Assembly (NCBI RefSeq): GCF_000331735.1 | Contig: NC_020126.1 | Coordinates: 6,571,001 to 6,635,000, forward strand | Origin: Myxococcus stipitatus DSM 14675 | GTDB lineage: Bacteria > Myxococcota > Myxococcia > Myxococcales > Myxococcaceae | Length of the DNA: 64,000 bases | Direction: 5' to 3' | Shown: one piece after another, positions 1 to 8,019 of the stretch | Layout: the number at the start of each line of letters is the position of its first letter | Numbering within the stretch: position 1 is the stretch's first letter | Position numbers and translations under genes: made by a program | The notes under the pieces: generated by a model | What the model saw: only the letters and a program-made list of their open reading frames with translations | Databases searched by the model: none | Told to the model about the DNA's origin: nothing

Positions 1-60
1 GACGCCGGCCAGAAGGCCGAGCACGAGCGCAACGACGAGCGGAGTCTTGCCCTTCAGCAT
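1..60 (-). CDS. cpaB: CpaB-like Tad pilus assembly protein, N-terminal fragment cut by the window edge
   Basis: Only the first 20 codons are present, starting at the ATG at 60 and running off the left edge. They encode MLKGKTPLVVALVLGLLAGV, a short basic N-terminus followed by a single hydrophobic segment. CpaB/RcpC proteins begin this way and are anchored in the inner membrane to assist assembly of the outer-membrane secretin of Tad (Flp) pili. The ATG is preceded by GGAGG about 10 bases upstream, and a good sigma-70-type promoter lies 100 bases further up. The neighbouring TadE/TadG/Flp-like genes on the same strand support the call. The identification rests on 20 residues plus context. Confidence 0.6.
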   Translation of the reverse strand, partial: MLKGKTPLVVALVLGLLAGV

Positions 61-159
61 GGTTCAGGAACCTCCAAAACGGGGGGGCGCCGTTCGGCGG
101 CAAAGGCGGTCAAGGGTGTAGAAATCTAGAAAGGCGCACCTTGGCGCCGATGGCGCGAG

Positions 160-189
160 ATGTTAGCCGTGCGATAGAGCAGGTGTCAA
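160..189 (-). promoter_or_regulatory. Sigma-70-type promoter for the cpaB operon
   Basis: On the minus strand a perfect -35 box TTGACA (184-189) is followed after 18 bases by TAACAT (160-165). It points at the partial cpaB gene and lies in the 188-base gap behind the lipoprotein gene. This implies that the cpaB unit can be transcribed independently of the pseudopilin operon upstream. Confidence 0.6.
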
Positions 190-248
190 AACCACCTCCC
201 GCGACAGCACCGAATCCCGCGCCATCCTTGTTGGATTGGGCGGTTAGG

Positions 249-974
249 TCAGCCCTTCGGGAGGCTCGCGATGCGCCGCTCGTCCTCCGAGGTCAGCCCG
301 TTGTACTCGGTGATGTTGTAGAGGGCGTCCTGGACGATGGTGATGTCGTCCTGGCTCTTGATGGCCTTGTTCTGCAGGAGCCGGAGCAGCGTGAGGATGT
401 CCGGGTCCGTGGAGACAGGCCCCAGCCGGTAGGGGACTCCCTCCTCGGAGGGCGCTCGCTTCTCGTTGATGCAGTACATGTGGAGGGGAACGAGGAACGG
501 CTTCTCCTCGGAGCCCGCATCGGGCCCCGCATCGATGCCGCCCGGGCCAATGCCCGTGGGCGGAATCGTGATGCGGATGCGGTCCATCAACATGCCGTTC
601 TGATATCGGCTCGCCGACGCGCTCAGCATGACGAGGGCCGGCTCGAACGTCATCGTCACGGGGGCCCCCGAGAGGTTGCGCAGCGGCACGCACACCAGCA
701 CGCCCTGCCCCGTGCCCTGGGGCGCCACGCCGTTGCCGCAGTCCCCGTCCGCGTCGCTCGCGCCATACGGGTCGCCCGCAAGCTCGATTCCGGGTGGGAA
801 GTTGAAGGGGTTCCCCACGGGCGCCCCGGGGTCTTCACCAAAGCCCGGGCGCTCTTTGTTCACGCCCGCATCGAAGGTGATGAGACCGCCACCTCCGCCA
901 TTCTCACTGCACGCCAGCACCCCTGCCCCAACGCCCGCGACGACGACCATCCACTTCCAGGCCGCATGCGCCAT
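249..974 (-). CDS. Uncharacterised lipoprotein in the Tad cluster
   Basis: 241 residues. I chose the ATG at 974 because AAGGAG sits 7 bases upstream and it gives a clean lipoprotein signal (AGVLAC, lipid-modified Cys22). Upstream in-frame codons lack these signs. After a Gly-rich linker the mature part contains several Asp/Gly-rich stretches, an isolated Cys in DCGNG and no repeat or enzyme motif that I recognise. Residues near 90-140 look beta-rich and the C-terminal 60 residues look helical. It is the last gene before the cpaB promoter and is separated by 126 bases from the membrane-protein gene upstream. It could be an outer-membrane accessory of the pilus. The function is unknown. Confidence 0.7.
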   Translation of the reverse strand: MAHAAWKWMVVVAGVGAGVLACSENGGGGGLITFDAGVNKERPGFGEDPGAPVGNPFNFPPGIELAGDPYGASDADGDCGNGVAPQGTGQGVLVCVPLRNLSGAPVTMTFEPALVMLSASASRYQNGMLMDRIRITIPPTGIGPGGIDAGPDAGSEEKPFLVPLHMYCINEKRAPSEEGVPYRLGPVSTDPDILTLLRLLQNKAIKSQDDITIVQDALYNITEYNGLTSEDERRIASLPKG

Positions 975-1100
975 TGCGCGCTCCTTGTCCTCGCTTTCGA
1001 GGCGATGGCGAACCTTCCGGCCACGGGCCACCGCGTCACGAGGTGGCCCGAGACTGGCCGACTCCCGGGTCGTCGGCAACACCGGCGTTCGTCAAACCCG

Positions 1101-1847
1101 TCAGGGAATGGGCGAAACCGCGGGTTTCTCGGCGGGGGGCAGGTCGGGATTGAAGAGGCCGCGCAGCACCAGCTCCTTGCCCCGGTCGTCGCGCAGGAGC
1201 ACGGGCTCGCCGTCTCGCAGCCCGACCAGTCGGATGCTGAAGGCGACCCCATCCGGCGTCACATGGACCCGCAGCGAGCCAGGAACCAGGGGCTCGGCCG
1301 AGTCCTCATCCGACTCGAGCCACACCAACTGGGGGGCCACCGCCCGCAGCTCTCGCGTGCGAATCCGGTCCGGAGCTGGCCCCGCAAGCTCGAGCGCCTT
1401 GCGCCAGGACTCCACATCGATGGGGGCTCCACCATGCGCCTGGAGCTCCTGCACCATGGACAGGTGGACGCGGCGCCCCACCCGGAGGACGGCCAGGTTC
1501 GCCGACTCCTCCGAGCGAGCCTCCGCGAGCGGGCGACCATCCCCCGCTCCCACAGCGCCCACCAGCGAGAGCAGCACCGCACCTGAGGCCCAGAGAGGCG
1601 CGGAGCGTCCACGCATCAGCCCCCAGACCAAGGGCACCACTCCCACCGCGGCGACCAGTGAGCCCGCGAGCAACAGCCACCGAGGCATGGGGCCCGCATG
1701 GAAGGGCTGGCCCAGCACCTGGAGGACGTGACGCCACTCAGGCACCGCCACGTACAGCACACCCGCCGCCATGGCGAGGAACACCGCCGCGTGGAGCAGC
1801 CGCAAACCCACGGGCGATGACGCCCCCACCACGCTTCGGGTCGTCAC
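1101..1847 (-). CDS. Membrane protein with three N-terminal TM segments, Tad operon
   Basis: 248 residues with hydrophobic spans at about 17-35, 57-78 and 84-101, then a soluble C-terminal domain of about 145 residues that ends in a Pro-rich tail. The start ATG overlaps the stop of the Flp-like gene (ATGA, 1844-1847), so the two are translationally coupled. I do not recognise the soluble domain. It contains alternating charged and hydrophobic strands (VLLRDDRGKELVLRGLF) that suggest a beta-rich fold. Its place in the coupled pseudopilin operon suggests a role in pilus assembly or anchoring, which is inference. Confidence 0.7.
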   Translation of the reverse strand: MTTRSVVGASSPVGLRLLHAAVFLAMAAGVLYVAVPEWRHVLQVLGQPFHAGPMPRWLLLAGSLVAAVGVVPLVWGLMRGRSAPLWASGAVLLSLVGAVGAGDGRPLAEARSEESANLAVLRVGRRVHLSMVQELQAHGGAPIDVESWRKALELAGPAPDRIRTRELRAVAPQLVWLESDEDSAEPLVPGSLRVHVTPDGVAFSIRLVGLRDGEPVLLRDDRGKELVLRGLFNPDLPPAEKPAVSPIP

Positions 1848-2071
1848 GGGAACGGCAGGTTCAGCACGAAGTAAAAGGAGTCGTAGTAGATCTGGTACGA
1901 GCGCATGAACAGGTCGATGACGTTCGACTGGACGTCATCCGACCAGCGGACCTTGACCGACGCGCCGATGACCAGCGCGACGACGAGGATCCAGTTCAGC
2001 ATGGAGTATTCGACCATGGCCTGCCCACGCTGGGAGGCGCGGAGGCGCTGCTGCGTCTTGGGGATGGTCAT
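1844..2071 (-). CDS. Flp-like small prepilin
   Basis: 75 residues. The N-terminus is basic and followed by GQAMVEYSML, which matches the class III prepilin signature in which the prepilin peptidase cuts after Gly (Gly16) and Glu/Tyr stand at +5/+6 (Glu21, Tyr22). A hydrophobic helix (about 20-40) follows, then a short aromatic tail (YQIYYDSFYFVLNL). Flp pilins are 50-80 residues with exactly this plan. It could be the main pilin of this locus or a minor pilin; major Flp genes usually sit at the head of a cluster, so a minor pilin is more likely here. It overlaps both neighbours by 4 bases. Confidence 0.75.
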   Translation of the reverse strand: MTIPKTQQRLRASQRGQAMVEYSMLNWILVVALVIGASVKVRWSDDVQSNVIDLFMRSYQIYYDSFYFVLNLPFP

Positions 2072-2892
2072 GGGTGGGTCTCCGAAGGGCCTGCTTCGTC
2101 GGGAGCATCCGTCCCGGGAAGGTCAGGGAAGATACGGTCCGCGTACTCCAGTTGGACCTTGGGGGCCGATGGGGCGGGAAGCACCATGCGGGGCTTGGCG
2201 TCGATACCGTACTCCGCCACTTCCATCGAGTGGGCGATGCCTGGAATCTCCATCTTCGCCAACTGCATCAGCGGAATCTCGCGGCTGATCCACATCCGCT
2301 TGACGACGGTCTTCTTCACGACCACTTCGATGGACACCGCCGACACGGTCCCGGCGAGCGTCATCACCCGCATCTCCTTGCTCGAGCGTAGCACAGGCTT
2401 GAGCCCCACGGGCATGGGGGTCTTCTCGTCGTCGGGGTCCGGCATCTTGTCCTCGCGCCCCTGCTCCTCCATCTGCTTGATGACGTGGTCCAGGGCCTCC
2501 TGCGAGTACTCCTGCGGGCGATCCGTGGGGCCGCCGATGTAGAGCCGGGAGATGGCGTCGTAGCGGATCTGCTCGCCCTCGCGAGCCACCAGCATCCGCA
2601 TCTGCATGAGGGGCGACTTCATGGCCGGATGCGTGCCCGCCTCCATCTCCACCCACACCGCGTCCCGGCCGGCCTTGTCCTTCTCCTCGCCCACCACGGC
2701 CATGCGCCAGTAGTAGACGCGATTGCCGCCCGCACCGCCGTCGAACCGGTACGTCACCCAGTCGCCCACGCGCGTCGCACGAGCGCCCTTCGCCAGGTGC
2801 GCCATGACCGTGCGGGCCGCGGGATTCTCCTGCTGTGCCTGCGCCGGCGACACCACCAGCAGCAAGGCGACGATGGCCAATCCCCCCCTCAT
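2068..2892 (-). CDS. Secreted protein of unknown function, Tad operon
   Basis: 274 residues starting at the ATG at 2892, which overlaps the stop of the upstream gene as ATGA and opens a clear signal peptide (cleavage after AQA, residue 19). The mature protein has a beta-rich region with repeated Met-containing strands (about 80-130), a charged loop, and a region (about 165-230) rich in Val/Ile/Met with KKTVVKRMWISREIPL. This pattern resembles periplasmic proteins that report on or chaperone outer-membrane components, but I can assign no family. Coupling to the neighbouring genes suggests it is exported to help build or dock the Tad pilus. Confidence 0.75.
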   Translation of the reverse strand: MRGGLAIVALLLVVSPAQAQQENPAARTVMAHLAKGARATRVGDWVTYRFDGGAGGNRVYYWRMAVVGEEKDKAGRDAVWVEMEAGTHPAMKSPLMQMRMLVAREGEQIRYDAISRLYIGGPTDRPQEYSQEALDHVIKQMEEQGREDKMPDPDDEKTPMPVGLKPVLRSSKEMRVMTLAGTVSAVSIEVVVKKTVVKRMWISREIPLMQLAKMEIPGIAHSMEVAEYGIDAKPRMVLPAPSAPKVQLEYADRIFPDLPGTDAPDEAGPSETHP

Positions 2893-3665
2893 TTCCCCGC
2901 TCCCTTCGACGACTTCGCCTTCTGCTCTCTCTCCCAGGCCTCGCGGCTCTTGCGGACGGCATCGTCGTTGGGCACCGCGTCCAGACGGTCCGAGCCCACC
3001 CACGTCTGCATGACAGTCGACATCCCCTCGTCCACCGAGGACACCGTCGTCATCACCTGTTCGCCCTTGCGCGCGTGCTCCATCGTCACCTGCGTGCCGC
3101 CCCCCAGCTTCGTCACGCTGTGGCGCACGGGCTCATAGCCCTGGCGCGCCAGCTCGGCGCTCACCCGCTGCTGCACGTCGGTCAGTTCGCCCACCACCAA
3201 CGCCGAGCGGTTCTGGGAACCACCCGGGTCATCGCGCGCCGTCACGTCCTGGCTGTAGACCGTGCCTTCCAACGTCACCAAGCCCGCGGCCGGAGACTTC
3301 GGCGGACGCGTCCACAAGTCCCGCAGCGCCGTGAAGCCCACTGTCTTGCCCTGGTGGACGCGCAGCACCACGCCGCGCTGCAACCCCTCGCGCGTGAAGA
3401 TGGCGGACACCACGGCCTCGTCCTCGAGGTCGCCTTCCACCACCGTCGGGTAGCCCTCGTCGCGCCACTTCTTCGCGAAGTAGGCAACCACCTTCTTCAT
3501 CGGGTCGGTCGTCGTGAAGTAGGCCAGCCGGTAGTACTCGCCCCCAATCACCAGGTCGTTGCCGATGCGCGTGTGAATCGTCCCGGGATAGACGGGCACC
3601 TCCTGCTCGGCCATCGCCGGCCCCGAGGCCATGAGCGCCAGCCCCAGCAGGAGGCGAACAAGCAC
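2889..3665 (-). CDS. Secreted protein of unknown function, Tad operon
   Basis: 258 residues. I prefer the GTG at 3665, one base after the TadE stop (3667-3669): it has GGGGA 6 bases upstream and begins a compact signal peptide (cleavage after AMA, residue 19). An ATG at 3701 inside the TadE gene is the alternative. The mature part begins EQEVPVYPG. It contains a segment with ARTY-like character (YYRLAYFTTTDPMKKVVAYFAKKW), the kind of helix-strand pattern seen in periplasmic proteins that read envelope stress, and a basic, Lys-rich C-terminus. No catalytic motif is visible. The next gene is coupled by ATGA. Confidence 0.72.
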   Translation of the reverse strand: MLVRLLLGLALMASGPAMAEQEVPVYPGTIHTRIGNDLVIGGEYYRLAYFTTTDPMKKVVAYFAKKWRDEGYPTVVEGDLEDEAVVSAIFTREGLQRGVVLRVHQGKTVGFTALRDLWTRPPKSPAAGLVTLEGTVYSQDVTARDDPGGSQNRSALVVGELTDVQQRVSAELARQGYEPVRHSVTKLGGGTQVTMEHARKGEQVMTTVSSVDEGMSTVMQTWVGSDRLDAVPNDDAVRKSREAWEREQKAKSSKGAGK

Positions 3666-3666
3666 G

Positions 3667-4857
3667 CTATTCCCCGCAGCGGATCTTGTTGTCCTGCTCA
3701 TCCTTGTTCGTAGCCTCTTGCGTGGCATCGGGGTCCGACGGGTCATCCGCCATGGCCTTCTTGCAGCCCATGAAGAACTCGCCGCGCGCCTTGAAGACCC
3801 TGATGTAGTTGCTGTTCTCGTACGTCATCTCGTCGCGGAACGGTGCCGTGTCGAAGCAGTCGGGGCGCTCGTGGTCCAAGAGGCCACGCATGGCGTGAAG
3901 ACCGCTGCTCGGGAGCTCTTCGTACTTCTCCAGGCCGAGGCAGTTCCCCTTCTGAGCCGGAGAGATACCGTAGTTGCGCGAGACGACAAAGGTGCCCAGG
4001 AAGTTCGGCAGGAAGTTCCCCAGGAAGCCAAGCACGCTGCCGATGCCGCTCTCACCGTCCGGCGGAATCCCCAGGAAGGTCATCCGCTTCACCTGGATGT
4101 GGAGGCCGTGCGCGTCGCTTCCCGAGCGATGGTTGCCCGCTCGCCGCGCACGGACAATGGCGTCACCACCATCCGGCATGTGCCAACCATTGGCGTACAT
4201 CGAGTAGCGCGAGCGCAGTTGCAGGTTGGACAGGTCGTGACCGCCGAAGACATCCGTCTGGAAGAAGCCACCCGGGCCTGAGTTCTCGTCCAGGTAGGCC
4301 CGAGGAAGGATGGCGTTCTGGAAGTTCATCTGAACCTCCGACTCCACCCAGCCCTTGTTGTTGAAGCCCCAGGAGTTGAGCAGCGAGCCCGCGCCCCGGT
4401 TGAGCAGCCCGAACACGCCGCTGGCGAAGGAGCCACCCTCCCCCGAGCTGCCGGGGCTCCCCAACATGCCGGACTCCAGGAAGGGAATCTCCTTGTTGGT
4501 GAGCGTGCCCTGCACGTTGGCATAGCGCGCGATGAAGGACCCCGCCGGGTTGTTGGGCTCCACGGAGTCCATGTCCTTGTAGCGCTCGACGAGTTCTTCG
4601 TGGGCCTCCTTACGCGCGTCCTCGAACGCGGCGTCGTGTTGGCCCTTGGCGAAGTCGGTGAGCGCGTAGCTGGTCATCTCCCAGACGGCGTAGCGCGCCA
4701 TCTCCTGGAGCTTCAGCTTCGCCCGCACCAACTCCGTCAGGTACATGCTGAACATCAGAATCATCACCAGGAGCGGCACGGAGAGCGCGAACTCCACCGT
4801 GGCACCGCCGCGACGAAAACTCTTGCGAGACATGCGGGTTCTCATCGCGGGCCTCAA
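3667..4857 (-). CDS. tadE: TadE-family pseudopilin with a large C-terminal domain
   Basis: 396 residues, starting at an ATG that overlaps the upstream stop (ATGA, 4854-4857). The N-terminus carries RRGGATVEFALSVPLL, the TadE/TadF signature: cleavage after Gly17, Glu22 at +5, then one TM helix to about residue 42. TadE proteins are pseudopilins processed by TadV and needed for Flp pilus assembly. This one is about twice the usual length. After the helix come a charged amphipathic segment (about 50-110), a Gly/Ser-rich stretch and a Cys-containing C-terminal part (Cys in NCLGL, DCFDT, GCKK, RCGE) that could form disulphides outside the cytoplasm. Confidence 0.8.
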   Translation of the reverse strand: MRPAMRTRMSRKSFRRGGATVEFALSVPLLVMILMFSMYLTELVRAKLKLQEMARYAVWEMTSYALTDFAKGQHDAAFEDARKEAHEELVERYKDMDSVEPNNPAGSFIARYANVQGTLTNKEIPFLESGMLGSPGSSGEGGSFASGVFGLLNRGAGSLLNSWGFNNKGWVESEVQMNFQNAILPRAYLDENSGPGGFFQTDVFGGHDLSNLQLRSRYSMYANGWHMPDGGDAIVRARRAGNHRSGSDAHGLHIQVKRMTFLGIPPDGESGIGSVLGFLGNFLPNFLGTFVVSRNYGISPAQKGNCLGLEKYEELPSSGLHAMRGLLDHERPDCFDTAPFRDEMTYENSNYIRVFKARGEFFMGCKKAMADDPSDPDATQEATNKDEQDNKIRCGE

Positions 4858-6926
4858 TGCGTGATGACCTTCGGGCCGAAGCCCTGGAGAGAGCTCGGCA
4901 GCGCATCAATCATCTGTCCGACCACCGGAAGCTGATGGCGGCCCTGGAACACGGACGCCAGGCGAGGGCGCCAGTACGGATTGAAGAAGTTGGGCTGCTC
5001 GGTCCAGTTGCCAGGGCGGTGGTAGTAGCTCTGTCCGCGAGAAATGACGTTCATTCCCTCGAGGAGGCTGAGGAACTTCTTGCGCTTGTTCAGCATGTCC
5101 AGCCCCTCGGAGTCAGGCGTGAGCGCGAACTTCACCTTGCCTTGCTCATTCAGGAGCGCCGGCGCATTGGTCCCCGTGCCGTCCGTGTTCGCACGGTTCA
5201 CGACGTCTTCGGGCGACTTGTTGAGATACAGCCACGCAGTGGGTTGGTTGAAGTCCTGCTCGCGACTGGCCATCTGGCCCATGTTCGCCTCCGCCGCGGG
5301 GTTGCAGTACCCACCGTACTGACCCGGCTCGAAGTGCATGAATGGCGTCACGCCACCCCAGGGATGATTGCCATCCTGGGCCGGGCGCACGTTGGCCGTG
5401 TAGACGCTCACCTTGAACCAACATCCCCCGACGAGCTCCAGAACGCAGACCTTCTCTTCGTGGACACCCACCTGACGCTCGGGCCCCTTGGGAGCCTTGT
5501 GCCGGCGCCAGTTCTCGCTGTTCTGCGGGTAGTGGACGCGCCAGTGGACTCCGCCGTTGACGCCCTCGGAGTCGTTGTTGTTCAGCGCCCAGACACTCGG
5601 CTTGAACATGCGCATGTAGGGCAACTTGGAGCGCGAGTTGTCGCCGAGCCCCTTGCGGTTGTCGCCGAAGCAGCGGGTATACGGGTCCTTGTTGTTGCAT
5701 GACAGCGGGTTGTCCGCCTTGCCCACGACCACGTCGACCTCGGCCGGCCCCAGCTTGAGCCAGTACAAGTCGTCCGCGCCCATGTTGTCGCCCTGCGCCA
5801 TCATGCCCCAGGGGTTGAGGTTGTCGTTCCAGTCACGAATGTAGTTGTGCGGAGAGCGCCCCTGGTCCACCAGGTTCTTCGCCGACGGGAAGGTCGTCGA
5901 GAGCATGCGCGTCTGCCCCATCTTCTGGAACTCGAACAGGCCAGGAGCATTCACGCCGTTGTTGAGCATGTCTCGAATGAAGCCGAGCGCATCTGGCAGC
6001 GGCAGGATGTCTCCCAGACGGCGAGACGTGATGAAGCGCTCCGGGCACGCGCCACCAGAGTTGCGGTCACACGAGTAGCGGGTGGCGTTGGTGATGCCGC
6101 CCATGGAGCGCTTGGCGCGGGCAATCGGGTCATTCGCCGCGCGGGCCTTCACATCCAGCGCGCCGAAGGGATTCTTCCATGAGTTCACCATCAACGGCTT
6201 TCCACCCGCGGCCTCACTGTGCGCCTGACTGAAGAGGCAAGTGCTATAGCCGCCCGTGATGAGCTGGCTCGCCATCGAGTTGAGGTTCTTGTCGTTCGCA
6301 TCCAACACGCCCTGCGTCGTCTGCAGCACGTGCGTGGCCGCGGACATCATCACGGCTTGTGACGTGAAATACATGGCGCCGTTGAACACACGATGTGCTG
6401 GCACGACGTATTTCCCCAGCCACTTGTCTGGATTGACCGCCTTCAAGATCCGCTGGAGCGGCTGGAGGAACGCCGTCTTGTACAGCGTGATGATCTTGTT
6501 GATGGCCTTGATGACGGGCCCGATGTACGGAATCACCTCGATGATGGGACACAAGATGATCCACAGCTTCTTGCGTTTGCCCGCGCACGGATTGAGTGTC
6601 TTCATGAACCCGTAGAGGTCCGTGAAGAACGCCTCCGCTCCGTAGATGACGGAGATGAGCGAGTGCCACATCATCGCCGACACGTAGTGAGACACCTGCG
6701 TGCGGTTGGCATACGCGTAGAAGTTGAACGCGCGCGCCTCCATGGCCGCCATGGAGTACGCGCCGGCATCCGCGGTGTTCTGCAGACGCACGCGCTCGTG
6801 AACGGTGTGGCCGATGTTGACCGTGGTCAGCACGGCGATGGACATGACCAGCACCATCAGCGCGGCCAGGATGAGGGCCTGGCCCTCCTGACGACGGAAG
6901 CTCTGGCGGAGGATTTGAGTGAACAT
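4854..6926 (-). CDS. tadG: TadG-like pilus assembly protein
   Basis: 690 residues. The N-terminus RRQEGQALILAALMVLVMS is the Tad-domain signature, a prepilin-like motif with a TM helix (about 15-38), followed by the conserved TADAGAYSMAAMEARAFN segment (about 52-70), where such proteins continue as a long helix. Classical TadG proteins carry a von Willebrand A domain, but I see no DxSxS metal-binding motif here. The remaining 600 residues are instead a large extracytoplasmic domain rich in Asn, Trp and Tyr with scattered Cys. The stop overlaps tadE (4854-4857), and the next gene upstream ends 15 bases before its start. Confidence 0.78.
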   Translation of the reverse strand: MFTQILRQSFRRQEGQALILAALMVLVMSIAVLTTVNIGHTVHERVRLQNTADAGAYSMAAMEARAFNFYAYANRTQVSHYVSAMMWHSLISVIYGAEAFFTDLYGFMKTLNPCAGKRKKLWIILCPIIEVIPYIGPVIKAINKIITLYKTAFLQPLQRILKAVNPDKWLGKYVVPAHRVFNGAMYFTSQAVMMSAATHVLQTTQGVLDANDKNLNSMASQLITGGYSTCLFSQAHSEAAGGKPLMVNSWKNPFGALDVKARAANDPIARAKRSMGGITNATRYSCDRNSGGACPERFITSRRLGDILPLPDALGFIRDMLNNGVNAPGLFEFQKMGQTRMLSTTFPSAKNLVDQGRSPHNYIRDWNDNLNPWGMMAQGDNMGADDLYWLKLGPAEVDVVVGKADNPLSCNNKDPYTRCFGDNRKGLGDNSRSKLPYMRMFKPSVWALNNNDSEGVNGGVHWRVHYPQNSENWRRHKAPKGPERQVGVHEEKVCVLELVGGCWFKVSVYTANVRPAQDGNHPWGGVTPFMHFEPGQYGGYCNPAAEANMGQMASREQDFNQPTAWLYLNKSPEDVVNRANTDGTGTNAPALLNEQGKVKFALTPDSEGLDMLNKRKKFLSLLEGMNVISRGQSYYHRPGNWTEQPNFFNPYWRPRLASVFQGRHQLPVVGQMIDALPSSLQGFGPKVITH

Positions 6927-6941
6927 GGTGTGTGCGTCCTC

Positions 6942-7961
6942 TTACAGGCCCCAGTCGGGGTTGAGGTGCATGACCCACTTCCGGTGGAAGTTGGACTGCA
7001 TGCGCATGGTGTAGGTCGCCGTCAGCGGCATGAAGTACCGCTTGCCCACGAGGCTGGAGACCAGCGGGATGCTTCCGGTGGCAAGCCCCCAGAGAACCCA
7101 CATCTCGGGAGCGTAGAGTGAGTCGTAGCCCTGCTCGTGCTCGATGCCTCTCGCACGTGCCACGAGGCCGGAGATGTTGCCGTCCGCCATCATGTTGGCG
7201 CGCGGGTCCAGCGTGGCCCGGTCGATGGCGCCTCGCAGCGCCACGTTCGACTGGGACGCGTACCACGCGGTGAAGATGATCCAGTTCGCGAACGGGATCT
7301 TCATCTCGTAGAAGTAGCGCAGCCGGATGGTGAGCCGCGTCGCCTTGCGATACACGAGCTCCGAGCTGTCCGGCTCCGGGAGGTTGAAGAACTTGCGGAT
7401 GTTGTTCTCGAGCGAGGGTACTTCCGGGAAGCTGTCCGCCCCGTCGAAGTCCAGCTCCTGCCAGTTGTAGCCGCTCCGCAGCTTCCAGATGGTGTCGATG
7501 GGCGTGAAGTACGCCGGGTTGACGGTGTCCACGCGGATGAGGCCGAACAGGTTCGAGCCGTTCACCGTGCGAGGCACCCGGCCGCCGCCGAAGTTCAGCG
7601 TGCGCATGGCCGAGTCGTAGATTTGATGGATGGCGAAGGTCTTCGCCAAGTTGCCGAGGTCATCGGTGCGGCCCAACGTCGGCAGCAGCGCGATGATGGC
7701 CGCGTCATGCATGCGCTCGTTGTTGCCGTTCCAAACGATTCCGGCACGCGCCGCCTGGTACGCGGCGTACTCCGTCATCAGCTTCGCATGCTGAATCAAC
7801 GTGAGCTGGATGATGCCCAGCGTCATGAACACCGCGAGCGGCATGATCATCGCCGCTTCGACCGCCGCCTGACCGGATTGCCGGCTGGCGGTCCCCCGCG
7901 ACCGCCCTTCCTGTTCCATTCCCATGGCGCCATTATCGCGATCAGCGCCGACATGACGCAT
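6942..7961 (-). CDS. TadE/TadF-like pseudopilin heading the operon
   Basis: 339 residues from the ATG at 7961. Later ATGs at 7925 and 7919 are possible and no start has a strong ribosome site. The motif SGQAAVEAAMIMPLAVFM (cleavage after Gly30, Glu35 at +5) and the following TM helix identify a TadE/F pseudopilin. The YAAYQAARAGIVWNGN segment just after the helix is typical of TadE. The long C-terminal domain (about 75-339) is outside the membrane and unassigned. As the first gene of the coupled series running down to 249 it probably sets the start of the transcript. The gap behind it (7962-8019) shows no convincing promoter. Confidence 0.75.
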   Translation of the reverse strand: MRHVGADRDNGAMGMEQEGRSRGTASRQSGQAAVEAAMIMPLAVFMTLGIIQLTLIQHAKLMTEYAAYQAARAGIVWNGNNERMHDAAIIALLPTLGRTDDLGNLAKTFAIHQIYDSAMRTLNFGGGRVPRTVNGSNLFGLIRVDTVNPAYFTPIDTIWKLRSGYNWQELDFDGADSFPEVPSLENNIRKFFNLPEPDSSELVYRKATRLTIRLRYFYEMKIPFANWIIFTAWYASQSNVALRGAIDRATLDPRANMMADGNISGLVARARGIEHEQGYDSLYAPEMWVLWGLATGSIPLVSSLVGKRYFMPLTATYTMRMQSNFHRKWVMHLNPDWGL

Positions 7962-8019
7962 CGGTCAAATGGACAGCGGGCGAGGTATCAGCCTCCCAAA
8001 ATCTAAAAATCGCGGAGGT

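Noticed and set aside
7962..8019. Promoter for the pseudopilin operon
   Set aside because: The 58-base gap has AT-rich stretches but no pair of boxes with acceptable spacing.
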